NCBI GenBank assembly: GCA_019638485.1
Contig: JAHBTP010000001.1
Location: forward strand, 930,001-994,000
DNA from: Ferruginibacter sp.
GTDB taxonomy: Bacteria; Bacteroidota; Bacteroidia; Chitinophagales; Chitinophagaceae
Direction: 5' to 3'
Length of the DNA: 64,000 nt
The translations under genes and the position numbers were made by a program. Of the stretch, positions 35,415 to 45,275 are shown piece after piece (within the stretch, counting starts at the first letter, position 1; every line of letters starts with the position of its first letter). The notes below the pieces were generated by a model, which saw nothing but the letters and a program-made list of their open reading frames with translations, was not told the DNA's origin and searched no databases.

Positions 35415-36917
35415 TTAAAAGAAAAATAATCCGGCTAACAATGCAAATCCGCATATAATTAATAGTATCCCAAGGAAAGGCATGATAAACTTCAACCAGG
35501 TTTTAAAACTTATATTAACCATTGCCAATGAAGGAAGGATAAGACCGGTAGGCGTAAGGAAACCCATTACACCCATACCAAATAGATAGGCATTTACAAT
35601 TTCTCGTCCGGGCACATCTACCAAGGTGGCTAAGGACCCCATAATAGGCATAGTTAATACAGCCATCCCTGAGGATGAAGAAATAAACAAGGTGAAGACC
35701 ATAAACAAAAACATCATCAAAATAATGAAGATGGATGGTGGCATGGATTGAGTTAATTGAGCCGCACCGTAAATTATACTATCCGCAATTTGACCCTCAT
35801 CCAATAAAATACTAACTCCTCGTGCTGTACCAATAATTAAACCTACTGCAATCATTCCCTTACATCCTTCAATAAATTGGTTAACCCAATCCTCCTCCTT
35901 CATTTTTAATAAAAATCCCATTAAAATAGCAGCACCTAAAAATAACGTTGTCATCTCAACTAACCACCAGTCGAAAAATACCACACCACCAATCATAACC
36001 AAAAACGTAATTACAAAAACAGCAACAACTATATTCACCATTTTTCCTGATAGTCCACTACCTGTTTCATTTTCTGAAGGAAGCGTTGCAGGTAATACAT
36101 CCCCATCTATTTTAAAAACCAATGATGCTCCCGGATTTCTCTTTACCTTATTGGCATAACGAGTAATATACCAAATGAAGGTAATGGTAGTTATAACAAA
36201 AATGGCTAAACGCATATTCAACCCATCTGTCCAATTCACACCTGCGGCATTTGAAGCAATAATGGTTGAAAATGGATTTGTAAAAGATGCTAATGTGCCT
36301 AATTGTGTACCACCAAAAATAACGGCTACCGGTACCAGCAAATCATAACCCGCTTTTAAAAACAAGGGTATCATTACTGCATAAAACACAAGCCCTTCTT
36401 CTGCCATTCCATAAGAGGCTCCACCAAATGAAAAAAGAAAAGTTAACAGAATAATCAACCATGATTCTCGCCCATGCATCCGGCGAGTTAGTCCTTTTAA
36501 AGCGGCAACCATTGCACCCGACTGATTAAAAATTTGCATAAAACCACCTATAAACAACACAAATAAAATCACATCAATAGAATCAAGCACTCCTTTTACC
36601 GGTGCCAGCAATATTTGTAGTGGATTAGCACGAGCCGACTTTATCCGCTCATAAGAACCGGGAACAGAAACAGGCTTACGGATAGCACCCGATTCAAAAC
36701 TCTTTAATGGAATAAGAATATGCAAACTATCTAATGTGGCCTGGCTGAAGGGTAATACTTTTGAAAATTCACCCCCAGTATAGGCAAATTCATTGCTGCC
36801 TTTTGTATATGACAAAGTATGGTACTTACCTGCCGGAATAAGCCATGTGCAAGCATAGGCAAAAATGATTACAAAGAATAAAATAGTTATAGGAGAGGGG
36901 AGTTTCTTTTTCATCAA
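35415..36917 (-). CDS. YfcC/DcuC-family membrane carrier
   Basis: A 500-residue inner-membrane protein of the C4-dicarboxylate/basic amino acid carrier group (YfcC family). The N-terminal signature PSPITILFFVIIFAYACTWL followed by PAGKYHTL is characteristic. About 12 hydrophobic segments follow, with FGGASYGMAEEGLVFYAVMI and PLFLKAGYDLLVPVAVIFGG, and a C-terminal half ending in PTGLILPSLAMVNISFKTWL. Export or uptake of carboxylates or amino acids is likely; the exact substrate cannot be told. It is divergent from the next gene with 58 bp between. Confidence 0.85.
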   Translation of the reverse strand: MMKKKLPSPITILFFVIIFAYACTWLIPAGKYHTLSYTKGSNEFAYTGGEFSKVLPFSQATLDSLHILIPLKSFESGAIRKPVSVPGSYERIKSARANPLQILLAPVKGVLDSIDVILFVLFIGGFMQIFNQSGAMVAALKGLTRRMHGRESWLIILLTFLFSFGGASYGMAEEGLVFYAVMIPLFLKAGYDLLVPVAVIFGGTQLGTLASFTNPFSTIIASNAAGVNWTDGLNMRLAIFVITTITFIWYITRYANKVKRNPGASLVFKIDGDVLPATLPSENETGSGLSGKMVNIVVAVFVITFLVMIGGVVFFDWWLVEMTTLFLGAAILMGFLLKMKEEDWVNQFIEGCKGMIAVGLIIGTARGVSILLDEGQIADSIIYGAAQLTQSMPPSIFIILMMFLFMVFTLFISSSSGMAVLTMPIMGSLATLVDVPGREIVNAYLFGMGVMGFLTPTGLILPSLAMVNISFKTWLKFIMPFLGILLIICGFALLAGLFFF

Positions 36918-36975
36918 CCAAACAGCATAAATTTACCAACAGTTAAAACTAATAAATTATTTCAAACAATCGGTA

Positions 36976-37455
36976 ATGAAACCGGCTACAACAAAACAAC
37001 TTAAAGAGGAGTTACAACTGCAATCACATAGTAACCTGGTAAAATATTGTTTGCGTCTTGCAAAGTTTAAAAAGGAAAATAAGGAATTACTTAGCTATTT
37101 GCTTTTTGACAGCTATAACGAAGCAGACTACCTGAATGAAATAAAACATGAATTAGGCGAATTGCTTGCTCAGGTTAATACCCGCTCTCCTTACATCGCC
37201 AAAAAGAATCTGCGTAAAATTTTGAGGCTTGCCCAACGATATATCAGGTATTCTGATATTCCAGAAACAGGTGCTGATATCTATCTCTTTATTTGTGTTG
37301 AACTACAAAAGATTAACTGGCACTTTACCATCCCATCGGGAATGCAAAGAATCTTTTCATTTGCACAAAATAAGTTTCAATCAGCAATTGAAAAATTACA
37401 TGAAGACCTTAAATATGAATATACCCGAAACATTACCTGGAAAATATCTAAATAG
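36976..37455 (+). CDS. Hypothetical protein upstream of the Mur ligase gene
   Basis: A 159-residue soluble, highly helical protein without a recognised domain. The N terminus starts with a short helix-turn-helix-like stretch (ATTKQLKEELQLQSHSNLV). Other features are a lysine-rich KKNLRKILRLAQRYIRYSD and the aromatic INWHFTIPSGMQRIF. There is no signal peptide. It lies 57 bp before the Mur ligase gene on the same strand; an operon with it and the hut genes is possible. Confidence 0.72.
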   Translation: MKPATTKQLKEELQLQSHSNLVKYCLRLAKFKKENKELLSYLLFDSYNEADYLNEIKHELGELLAQVNTRSPYIAKKNLRKILRLAQRYIRYSDIPETGADIYLFICVELQKINWHFTIPSGMQRIFSFAQNKFQSAIEKLHEDLKYEYTRNITWKISK

Positions 37456-37511
37456 GATACCGGCTTAAATAGAAATAAGGGAGATTTATTTAAAACCTAT
37501 AATTTAGCTGT

Positions 37512-38894
37512 ATGAAGCCCTCCATTGAAGATTTTCAACACATCTTTTTTATTGGTATTGCCGGATCGGGAATGAGCGCAATTGCTCAATACTTAGCAGG
37601 TGTTGGCAAGCAGGTAAGTGGTAGTGACCGCTATTTTGAGCATGGACAAGCGGCAGATATTCGTAAAAAATTGGAGGCTGAGGGGATTTGTTGTTTTAAT
37701 CAGGATGGCAATGGTATTTCTGAAAATACACAACTTATTGTGGTATCTACTGCAATAGAACCTACTGTACCCGAAGTGCAAAAGGCAATGCAAATGAAAA
37801 TACCTATCCTTAGGCGAAGTGAAGTATTGGCACTCATTGCAAAAAGTCGCCCTACCATTGCTGTAGGCGGCACATCAGGAAAAAGCACTACATCCGGTAT
37901 GTTATTCAGTATTCTTCAACAGGCAAAACTGGATCCCGGTATCATTAGCGGCGCCGGATTAGTGAACTTGATTAAGGATAATAAAATTGGAAATGCACAT
38001 GTTGGAGATAAAAAGGGTTGGCTTATTATTGAAGCCGATGAAAGTGATGGTTCTATTGTGCTCTATGAGCCTGAAGTGGGTTTATTATTGAATATTGATA
38101 AAGACCATCAGGAAATTGAAACCTTGATGGATGTGTTTACTACCTTCAAGCATCATACAAAAAAACTTTTTGTTACTAACCAGAATAATGAATATTGCAG
38201 CGTTTTATCAAAAGGTGAGGAGCATGATTTCTCTACCAATCCAGCAATAGTTGCCGGGTATGTTGCACACCATTTTAATCAAACCGGTTGGACTATTCAT
38301 TTTATTATAAATGGACAACCAATAACCGTCCATGCTCCCGGCCACCACAATATGGAAAATGCAGTAGCTGCCGTTGCTGTGGCCAACCAATTGGGTGTTT
38401 CCATGTATGATTGTGCAATAGGATTGGAACAATATGAAGGTATCTACCGTCGTCATCAATTGCTGGGTATTAAAAATGGTATCACCGTAATAGATGATTA
38501 TGGCCATAACCCGGTAAAATGTGCTGCATCCATAAAAGCATGTCAACCGGTTGGGAAAAGAGTAATTGCCTGGTTCCAACCCCACGGTTACGGCCCTACG
38601 AAGTTTTTGCGAGACGATTTTATAAGAGAAATCAGTGAAGCTTTGCGTGATGAAGATGAAATCTGGATGAGTGAGATATTTTATGCCGGTGGTACAGCAG
38701 AAAAAACGATCTCTGCCAATGATCTTATACAAGGTATTTTAAAAAATGGAAAAAAGGCATTCTTTATTCCTAACCGAGATAACTTGCTTTCTGCTATGCG
38801 ACCACACCTAAATAGTGACTGCGTAATTTTATTAATGGGTGCACGTGATCCCGGCCTGGAAACCTTTGCAAAAAATTTTTATCAACAACTATAA
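37512..38894 (+). CDS. Mur ligase family protein (MurC/Mpl-like)
   Basis: A 460-residue three-domain Mur ligase. Domain 1 starts HIFFIGIAGSGMSAIAQYLA. The ATP loop is GGTSGKSTTSG (near residue 118), where canonical MurC/Mpl have GTHGKTTT. EADESDGS and the NMENAVAAVAVANQLG box follow, then DDYGHNPVK, the C-terminal signature (usually DDYGHHP). It would ligate an amino acid or peptide to UDP-MurNAc; a recycling role like Mpl or an accessory MurC are both possible. The next gene, hutI, begins 9 bp after its stop, an unexpected pairing of wall metabolism and histidine degradation. Confidence 0.85.
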   Translation: MKPSIEDFQHIFFIGIAGSGMSAIAQYLAGVGKQVSGSDRYFEHGQAADIRKKLEAEGICCFNQDGNGISENTQLIVVSTAIEPTVPEVQKAMQMKIPILRRSEVLALIAKSRPTIAVGGTSGKSTTSGMLFSILQQAKLDPGIISGAGLVNLIKDNKIGNAHVGDKKGWLIIEADESDGSIVLYEPEVGLLLNIDKDHQEIETLMDVFTTFKHHTKKLFVTNQNNEYCSVLSKGEEHDFSTNPAIVAGYVAHHFNQTGWTIHFIINGQPITVHAPGHHNMENAVAAVAVANQLGVSMYDCAIGLEQYEGIYRRHQLLGIKNGITVIDDYGHNPVKCAASIKACQPVGKRVIAWFQPHGYGPTKFLRDDFIREISEALRDEDEIWMSEIFYAGGTAEKTISANDLIQGILKNGKKAFFIPNRDNLLSAMRPHLNSDCVILLMGARDPGLETFAKNFYQQL

Positions 38895-38903
38895 CTGAAA
38901 ATA

Positions 38904-40148
38904 TTGACTACCCTTATTACAAACATCAAATACCTATTTAATGTTACAGAGCAATCACAGCCTTTAAAAGGGAAGGCATTGGCTCAACTACCTTCAATTA
39001 CTGATGCCTATTTATTAATAGAAGATGATACCATTATTGATTATGGCCACATGCATGATATTGATGTTAAAATAACTCACAAACCTCAAAATATAATAGA
39101 CGCAAACGGCCGTAGTATTTTACCTTGTTGGTGTGATAGCCATACTCATTTAGTGTTTGCAGCCTCACGAGAAAATGAATTTATAGATAAAATAAACGGA
39201 CTCTCTTATGCTGAAATTGCAGCACGGGGAGGTGGTATCCTCAATTCAGCTGAAAAATTAAATAACACTTCTGAAGAAATGCTATTTACATTAGCTATGG
39301 AAAGATTAAAAATAGCACAACTAATGGGAACTGGTGCCATAGAAATAAAGAGCGGATATGGATTAACGTTAGAAGGTGAGTTAAAAATGCTGAGGGTGAT
39401 CCGTCGCCTGCAAAAGGCAACAGGTATGATTATTAAATCAACATTCTTAGGCGCACATGCCATACCTACCGAGTTTAAAGACAACAAAGAAGGTTATATA
39501 CAGGTTATTATTAATGATATGCTCCCGGCTATTGCAAAAGAAAATCTTGCAGATTATATTGATACCTTTTGTGAAAAGGGATTTTTCTCTGCCCGGGATA
39601 CAGCTCAAATCTGCGAAGCAGGAATGCGCTACGGATTAAAACCGAAATTACATGTAAACCAACTCAACAGTATTGGAGGAATTGAAACCGGCATTGCACA
39701 TCAGGCAGTATCATTAGACCATTTGGAAACTTTAAATGAACAGGAAATAAATTTACTGGGTAAGTGGAACGGGATATCCACGCTGCTGCCTACTGCTGCC
39801 TTTTTTCTAAAAATGGAAATGCAGCCCGCACGAGCTTTAATAAATGCCGGAGCAACCGTTGCCCTGGCTTCTGATTTTAATCCCGGTAGCTCACCCGGAG
39901 CAAATATGCACTTTGTTATAGCCCTTAGCTGTATTCAAATGAAAATGCTGCCTGAAGAAGCAATTAATGCGGCTACTATAAATGGAGCTGCAGCTATGGA
40001 AGTATTAAACGAAACAGGTTCTATCTCCATTGGTAAAAAGGCAAATATAATCCTTACTCAACCCATCCCTTCGTTGGCCTATATTCCTTATAGCTTTTCA
40101 CATAATATAATCAACAGGGTAATGATAAACGGAAATTGGATTTCTTAA
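38904..40148 (+). CDS. hutI: Imidazolonepropionase
   Basis: A 414-residue amidohydrolase that opens the imidazolone ring to N-formimino-L-glutamate. The metal-binding CDSHTHLVFAASRENEF is near residue 75. KSGYGLTLEGELKMLRVIRR, FLGAHAIPTEFKD, the KLHVNQLNSIGG histidine and ASDFNPGSSPGANMHFVI are family hallmarks. It starts with TTG at 38904, as no ATG precedes the conserved N terminus. It follows the Mur ligase gene by 9 bp and precedes ftcD by 20 bp, so these look like one operon. Confidence 0.95.
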   Translation: MTTLITNIKYLFNVTEQSQPLKGKALAQLPSITDAYLLIEDDTIIDYGHMHDIDVKITHKPQNIIDANGRSILPCWCDSHTHLVFAASRENEFIDKINGLSYAEIAARGGGILNSAEKLNNTSEEMLFTLAMERLKIAQLMGTGAIEIKSGYGLTLEGELKMLRVIRRLQKATGMIIKSTFLGAHAIPTEFKDNKEGYIQVIINDMLPAIAKENLADYIDTFCEKGFFSARDTAQICEAGMRYGLKPKLHVNQLNSIGGIETGIAHQAVSLDHLETLNEQEINLLGKWNGISTLLPTAAFFLKMEMQPARALINAGATVALASDFNPGSSPGANMHFVIALSCIQMKMLPEEAINAATINGAAAMEVLNETGSISIGKKANIILTQPIPSLAYIPYSFSHNIINRVMINGNWIS

Positions 40149-40168
40149 AATCTTAAATCATAAATAAA

Positions 40169-41857
40169 ATGCAACCAATAATTGAATGTGTTCCAAATTT
40201 CTCTGAAGGTAGAGATATGAACATTATTCGTCAAATTTCGGCAGTTATAGAAAGTGTAGAAGGTGTAAAACTTCTTAATGTAGATCCCGGAAAGGCTACC
40301 AATCGCACGGTAGTAACTTTTGTAGGACATCCTGATGCGGTTATTGAGGCTGCATATAAAGCCATTGAAAAAGCAGGTGAACTCATTGATATGCGAAACC
40401 ACCACGGTGAACACCCGCGCATGGGAGCCACTGATGTATGTCCACTTATCCCTATTGCAAATATCACTATGGAAGAAACAATTACTTATGCACAAAAATT
40501 AGCAGAACGAGTAGGCACTGAATTAAACCTCCCTGTTTATTTATATGAAGCAGCACAACCAAATAAATCACGAAGCAATTTATCGGTTATCCGTAATGGT
40601 GAGTATGAGGGTTTTACTCAAAAGATATTATTGCCGGAGTGGAAACCTGATTTTGGACCGGTAAAATTTGATGCAAAAAGAGGAGCTACCGTAATTGGAG
40701 CTCGTGATTTCCTGGTTGCCTATAATGTAAACCTGAATACAACTTCAGTGAGAAGAGCAAATTCCATTGCATTTGATGTGCGCGAGGCAGGGCGAGTAAA
40801 AAGAGAAGGTAATCCCATAACAGGAAAAATAGTTACAGATAGCCAAGGTAATCCGGTGCATACACCGGGCTCGTTAAAAAGCGTAAAAGCCATCGGATGG
40901 TTTATTGAAGAATACGGTATTGCGCAAATTTCCATGAACCTAACTAATATTAATATCACACCGGTTCACATTGCCTTTGATGAGGTTTGTAAAAAGGCCA
41001 ACGATCGTGGCATTCGTGTTACAGGAAGTGAAATCGTTGGGCTTATCCCATTAAAATCTATGCTTGATGCAGGAAAATATTTTTTACAAAAGCAACAGCG
41101 CTCATCAGGAGTGAGCGAAAGTGAATTAATCCGTATTGCAGTAAAATCAATGGGATTGGATGAATTATCCCCTTTTAATCCGCAGGAGAAAATTATTGAA
41201 TACTTACTGTCAAATAAAGAAGACAAGCAATTAGTAAATATGACTGTTGAAGGATTTGCTAATGAAACGTCAAGCGAAAGTCCAGCACCGGGTGGAGGCT
41301 CAGTTTCTGCTTACGTAGGCGCATTAGGTATTTCACTGGCCACCATGGTGGCTAATCTATCTTCTCATAAAAAAGGTTGGGACAATAAGTGGAAAAGTTT
41401 TAGCGATGAAGCCGAAAAAGGCATGGCACTACAACAACACCTACTGAAATTAGTTGATGAAGATACCCGGGCATTTAATAAAATTATGGATGCCATGAGC
41501 CTTCCTAAATCAAATGAACAAGAAAAGGCTGCTCGTAAAGCTGCTATAAATACAGCTACCAAAAATGCGATTGAGGTGCCACTGCTGGTAATGGAAACAG
41601 CATTTGCTACAATGGCTATAATTAAAGAAATGGCCACTTTGGGAAATCCAAACTCAGTATCTGACGCAGGTGTAGGTGCTCTATGCGCACGCACCGCGGT
41701 AATGGGCGCATTCTTAAATGTATGTATCAATGCCTCCGGATTTGAAGATAAAGAATACATAACATCCAAAATCGAAAAAGGAAAAAAATTGGTGGCTGCA
41801 GCACAAAAGACAGAAAATGAAATACTCGATATCGTGAATAAAAAAATTAACAGCTAA
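40169..41857 (+). CDS. ftcD: Bifunctional glutamate formimidoyltransferase / formimidoyl-THF cyclodeaminase
   Basis: A 562-residue fused enzyme. Residues 1 to about 325 are the formimidoyltransferase half (IIECVPNFSEGRDMNIIRQI, TNRTVVTFVGHPDAVIEAA, DMRNHHGEHPRMGATDVCPL). Residues from about 350 are the cyclodeaminase half, beginning GFANETSSESPAPGGGSVSA. It moves the formimino group from N-formiminoglutamate to tetrahydrofolate and deaminates it to methenyl-THF, linking histidine breakdown to one-carbon metabolism. The vertebrate-type fusion is common in Bacteroidota. A formimidoylglutamase-like gene at 52010 could provide an alternative route. Confidence 0.96.
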   Translation: MQPIIECVPNFSEGRDMNIIRQISAVIESVEGVKLLNVDPGKATNRTVVTFVGHPDAVIEAAYKAIEKAGELIDMRNHHGEHPRMGATDVCPLIPIANITMEETITYAQKLAERVGTELNLPVYLYEAAQPNKSRSNLSVIRNGEYEGFTQKILLPEWKPDFGPVKFDAKRGATVIGARDFLVAYNVNLNTTSVRRANSIAFDVREAGRVKREGNPITGKIVTDSQGNPVHTPGSLKSVKAIGWFIEEYGIAQISMNLTNINITPVHIAFDEVCKKANDRGIRVTGSEIVGLIPLKSMLDAGKYFLQKQQRSSGVSESELIRIAVKSMGLDELSPFNPQEKIIEYLLSNKEDKQLVNMTVEGFANETSSESPAPGGGSVSAYVGALGISLATMVANLSSHKKGWDNKWKSFSDEAEKGMALQQHLLKLVDEDTRAFNKIMDAMSLPKSNEQEKAARKAAINTATKNAIEVPLLVMETAFATMAIIKEMATLGNPNSVSDAGVGALCARTAVMGAFLNVCINASGFEDKEYITSKIEKGKKLVAAAQKTENEILDIVNKKINS

Positions 41858-41883
41858 CCGACTGCCATGAAAGAAAAAGTAGT

Positions 41884-42456
41884 TTATTGCATAGGATGAA
41901 TAGCTAACCTGTTTAAAATGCTTAAAAACACAGTATAGATATTCTTTAGTTCTTCAGTATTAGTAATAGAACGCTCAATATGTAAATCAAGCCGGCTCTT
42001 TCCTTTTTCTTCAAGATGTTCAATACATGTTAATGAGAACTTCTCTAAATTAATAAAGAACTTCCGTAGGTTTTCATCAGCAAACAATTGTTTTGTAGCC
42101 TCCATCTCATTAGTCTTTATTACCAACCTCTTGTCAAATTCTGAATAACCTAATACCACATCTTCAGCTCCTAACAACTTGCCCACTTTGTCAAATAATT
42201 TCTCATCATGTAAAGCAAATTTCCATTTTACACCTTTATCCCGCATGATAAAAGGTCCGGTTACAACAGTAGTGAACAAGGTAAATGAATATGTTCCCTC
42301 AAAGCCACCACCGGCATCCGCATCAATAATTAATTGGATAGGCCATTTTTCATAAACCCATTCCTTTTCATAATGATAAGAAAAGGGCAATTCAAGCAAT
42401 TCCTTATCTATCTCAACCCAAATTTCATCACCATTATTTATCATATTCCTTCCCAT
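41884..42456 (-). CDS. Hypothetical DUF3137-like / uncharacterised cytoplasmic protein
   Basis: A 190-residue soluble protein without a family I can name with confidence. The N-terminal half has paired strands with conserved aromatics (ELPFSYHYEKEWVYEKWPIQ, then GGFEGTYSFTLFTTVVTGPF). The second half is helical and charged. A later start at 42444 (MINNGDEIW) is as likely as 42456. It converges on ftcD 26 bp away and is divergent from the nuclease gene with 187 bp between. No operon partner is visible. Confidence 0.7.
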   Translation of the reverse strand: MGRNMINNGDEIWVEIDKELLELPFSYHYEKEWVYEKWPIQLIIDADAGGGFEGTYSFTLFTTVVTGPFIMRDKGVKWKFALHDEKLFDKVGKLLGAEDVVLGYSEFDKRLVIKTNEMEATKQLFADENLRKFFINLEKFSLTCIEHLEEKGKSRLDLHIERSITNTEELKNIYTVFLSILNRLAIHPMQ

Positions 42457-42618
42457 TTAATAACATAGAAATAATATCTCCTTTTAAGATATAACAAAAT
42501 TTTAAACTATAGCTAAATAATAAAAAATCTATAACCACTGTATAATTACCTGTATGCTTTCATAAACCATGCCGCTAAATAATTTCTACCCCTTATAGGT
42601 TACAAAAGCAATAATATT

Positions 42619-42626
42619 TAACTTTG
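42619..42626 (+). promoter_or_regulatory. -7 box of the secreted nuclease gene
   Basis: TAACTTTG matches TAnnTTTG and lies 17 nt before the ATG at 42644. No TTG was found at the usual -33 spacing. Confidence 0.45.
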
Positions 42627-42643
42627 ATAGTTTAATAATCAAT

Positions 42644-43579
42644 ATGAAAATTCACAAGAAATTACTTTGGGTCCTGTTGGCCATGTCAACGCTTATTGTC
42701 AGTTGTAGCAAATCAGCAGATCCTCTTGAACCTATTGACCAATATCCACCAACACCAATTCCAATACCTACTCCTACACCACCTACACCTAACCCACCTA
42801 CACCTAATCCACCTACACCGTCAGTTTTTGCAGAGGATAGCAGTTTGTTCTTAGGTAATCCAAGTAATGCCACCGATAACATAAATAATTACACCAATTT
42901 CCTTTTTGATGAGCGTTACTATGCAGTGTCATACAACAGGGACAGAGCAACAGCCAACTGGTCAAGCTGGCATGTAAAATCTGCTGATTACGGAAATGTT
43001 TCCCGTGCTGATGATTTCAGAGCCAATCCCAATATGCCTTCAGGTTGGTATGCTCCCGATTATTTTAGCTATACATCCTCCGGATTTGACCGTGGCCACC
43101 TTTGCCCTTCAGCAGATAGAACTGCAACTGTAGAAGCTAATTCTTCCACTTTTTTAATGACCAACATCATACCTCAGGCTCCTAATAACAATCAGGCTGT
43201 ATGGGCTAATCTTGAAACTTACTGCCGAACCCTGGTTAATCAGGGAAATGAACTTTATATCACCGCCGGAGCTTTTGGTGAAGGAGGTACAGGAAATAAC
43301 GGATATGCTACCCATATTGATAATGGCAGGATTACTGTGCCCTCCACTTTATGGAAGGTAATTGTGGTGATAAGGGAAGGTACTGACGACCTCAACCGCA
43401 TTGATTTACACACCCGGGTAATTGCAGTTATGATGCCAAACGAAAACGGTTTGAGCACTAATTGGAGAAATTTTCGGGTATCTGTAGATGCTATTGAGGC
43501 AGCAACAGGATATGACTTTCTTTCTCGAGTAAATAGCTATATCCAGGATTACCTGGAAATGCAGGTTGATGATTTATAA
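42644..43579 (+). CDS. DNA/RNA non-specific endonuclease, lipoprotein
   Basis: A 311-residue secreted nuclease of the NucA/beta-beta-alpha-metal family. The N terminus is a lipoprotein signal with lipobox LIVSC (Cys21). A Pro/Thr linker of repeated PTPNPP units covers about residues 35-60. The catalytic DRGH motif sits in SSGFDRGHLCPSADR, and MTNIIPQAPNNNQAVWANLE contains the metal-binding Asn. It should degrade extracellular DNA and RNA at the cell surface. It has its own -7 box and no operon partner. Confidence 0.93.
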   Translation: MKIHKKLLWVLLAMSTLIVSCSKSADPLEPIDQYPPTPIPIPTPTPPTPNPPTPNPPTPSVFAEDSSLFLGNPSNATDNINNYTNFLFDERYYAVSYNRDRATANWSSWHVKSADYGNVSRADDFRANPNMPSGWYAPDYFSYTSSGFDRGHLCPSADRTATVEANSSTFLMTNIIPQAPNNNQAVWANLETYCRTLVNQGNELYITAGAFGEGGTGNNGYATHIDNGRITVPSTLWKVIVVIREGTDDLNRIDLHTRVIAVMMPNENGLSTNWRNFRVSVDAIEAATGYDFLSRVNSYIQDYLEMQVDDL

Positions 43580-43633
43580 TTTGGCACAAATATTTCTTTT
43601 TAGTAATTTTATAATACCGAAAATTATAAGGAC

Positions 43634-43990
43634 ATGAAAAAAATTTGTTTATTCTTTTTAGCAATGGGCTTTGCTTTTATTTCTAATGCCCAAAAAACTT
43701 CAGCTACAGCAATTTCTGCAACACCAGAACCTACTAATCCTGATAATGTTAAAAGAGTAGAAAATGTTGATCGCCCCAAAACAGAAAGTGAGGTAAACAA
43801 ACAAGCAGCGATAAATGAAGCCAGATTCAAAAATATGCGGCAACAAGTTAAAGATTTGCAGGAAAGAGAAACTTCAATCAATAGAGACGAATCACTTACC
43901 GAAGAACAACGTAAGGTACAATTAGAAAAATTACAAGCTGAAAGAGATCAATTGGCCGAACGTATGAGAGTTGCTAAAGAAAATAATTAA
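43634..43990 (+). CDS. Small secreted coiled-coil protein
   Basis: A 118-residue protein with the signal peptide MKKICLFFLAMGFAFISNAQ. The mature part begins with a Ser/Thr/Pro-rich stretch and continues as a charged helix (FKNMRQQVKDLQERETSINR, then LEKLQAERDQLAERMRVAKE) with heptad spacing, so a periplasmic coiled coil is likely. No family is recognised. A terminator follows at 44007. Confidence 0.75.
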   Translation: MKKICLFFLAMGFAFISNAQKTSATAISATPEPTNPDNVKRVENVDRPKTESEVNKQAAINEARFKNMRQQVKDLQERETSINRDESLTEEQRKVQLEKLQAERDQLAERMRVAKENN

Positions 43991-44006
43991 TAAATATTTG
44001 TTCTTT

Positions 44007-44036
44007 AAAAACCGGCTAATGTGCCGGTTTTTTTAT
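44007..44036 (+). terminator. Rho-independent terminator
   Basis: ACCGGC (44011-44016) pairs with GCCGGT (44023-44028) around a TAATGT loop, with an A-run before and TTTTTTT after. It can serve the coiled-coil gene and, read the other way, the convergent FkbM gene ending at 44053. Confidence 0.85.
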
Positions 44037-44052
44037 TTTAAAAAAATCCTTA

Positions 44053-44868
44053 TCACCTTTTAAAAAAAGGCTTTCTTGCAATAATCATTTTATTTCCCAT
44101 GCTGTTAATAGGGTAGGTTATAAATCCAAATTGACTTAAATCATCTTCCAATTCGTTGAATTGATATGGGTAATGAATTTCAATAATTATACTGCTTACT
44201 TTACTAAGCCATTTATTATTATGTTTCAAAATGTTCCTTTCCTCTCCTTCGATATCCATTTTAATAAGATCAATGTGATTGATATTATAGAGAACCATTA
44301 ATTTTTCAACCGATATGGCCTCTACTGTTTCATCCAAAAATTGAGTTTCGGAAATTTTGTAATTATATGATAATTCAGCATCTGATAAGCTAACTCTTTT
44401 ATCATGATCACTAATAACAATATTTATTTTATTGATGTTTTTAAAATGAGCAGTATTTCTCTCCATTTGATGAAAATTTTGAATTTGCGGTTCTACAGCA
44501 ATTATTTCAGCATTAGGATAATGTAAAGCATAGTAAATACTGGTAAAGCCAACATTGGCACCAAGGTCAATAATCAATTTGGGCGTATCAATAAATCCAG
44601 GTGGTATTTTATAAACTTCTTTCCAAAACACTTCATAAAAAATATCATAATCACCACTATATGTTCTAATATGTATAGGTAAAATTTGTTTATGCAGCTT
44701 TAACATAAACATTCTATCATCATTTATTTTAGAATAGGAAAAATCCTTTTTCTTGTATTTTTCTGAATACCTCTTTGATTCAATAATTAAAGAAATTAAA
44801 TCCCCTAAACTTGTCTTTATGCTGTATAAAAAAATAAATTTATTAATAGCAAGTTTGAATTTATTCAT
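44053..44868 (-). CDS. FkbM-family methyltransferase
   Basis: A 271-residue SAM-dependent methyltransferase. The SAM-binding motif is LIIDLGANVGFTSIYYALHY near residue 95, followed by EIIAVEPQIQNFHQMERNTA, IVISDHD and the FkbM block IDLIKMDIEGEERNILKHNN near 205. Targets are usually sugars or small molecules in glycan or natural-product synthesis; none is suggested by context. The N terminus has a hydrophobic start (KFIFLYSIKTSLGDLI) that may be a membrane anchor. It lies alone, with about 400 bp of non-coding DNA upstream. Confidence 0.9.
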   Translation of the reverse strand: MNKFKLAINKFIFLYSIKTSLGDLISLIIESKRYSEKYKKKDFSYSKINDDRMFMLKLHKQILPIHIRTYSGDYDIFYEVFWKEVYKIPPGFIDTPKLIIDLGANVGFTSIYYALHYPNAEIIAVEPQIQNFHQMERNTAHFKNINKINIVISDHDKRVSLSDAELSYNYKISETQFLDETVEAISVEKLMVLYNINHIDLIKMDIEGEERNILKHNNKWLSKVSSIIIEIHYPYQFNELEDDLSQFGFITYPINSMGNKMIIARKPFFKR

Positions 44869-45275
44869 ACAGTATCCATATTGATTTTATTATAATATTG
44901 GGCATTATAACAGTTAAGCACTTAGTTGGATTAAGATATTACAAACATTCTACAGTATGCACTTTTTCTCTACCATATTATTCTTCCGAAATATTAAGTA
45001 GGTTAAAATACAAATAGGATTTGGAAAAAACATATCTATTATTGCCTATTAAAAAAACGAAGCATTAAAGTTTATATAAGGCAAATCAAATGGCCATCAC
45101 AATTATTGCTCATAACAATACCCAAAAAAGAAAAATTAACATCCGCATTTCTATTGCAAAACAGATTCTTTTACAACACGCACATTGAACCTCCATAAAA
45201 TTAAAGTATCCAACAAGAAAATGCAATCTCTGATTTTGAGATATAAAATGACATACAGTTATTTAAAACTAATGG
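44869..45275. other. Non-coding gap (407 bp)
   Basis: An A/T-rich stretch between the FkbM start and the end of the large RCC1/PKD gene. The only short open frame (about 32 codons from 45090, plus strand) has no support. No hairpin with a T-run, no repeat and no clear promoter box was seen; it should contain the FkbM promoter. Confidence 0.5.

Noticed and set aside
45090..45188. Short open frame of 32 codons in the gap before the large PKD protein
   Set aside because: Length, composition and the absence of a promoter or family match give no support.
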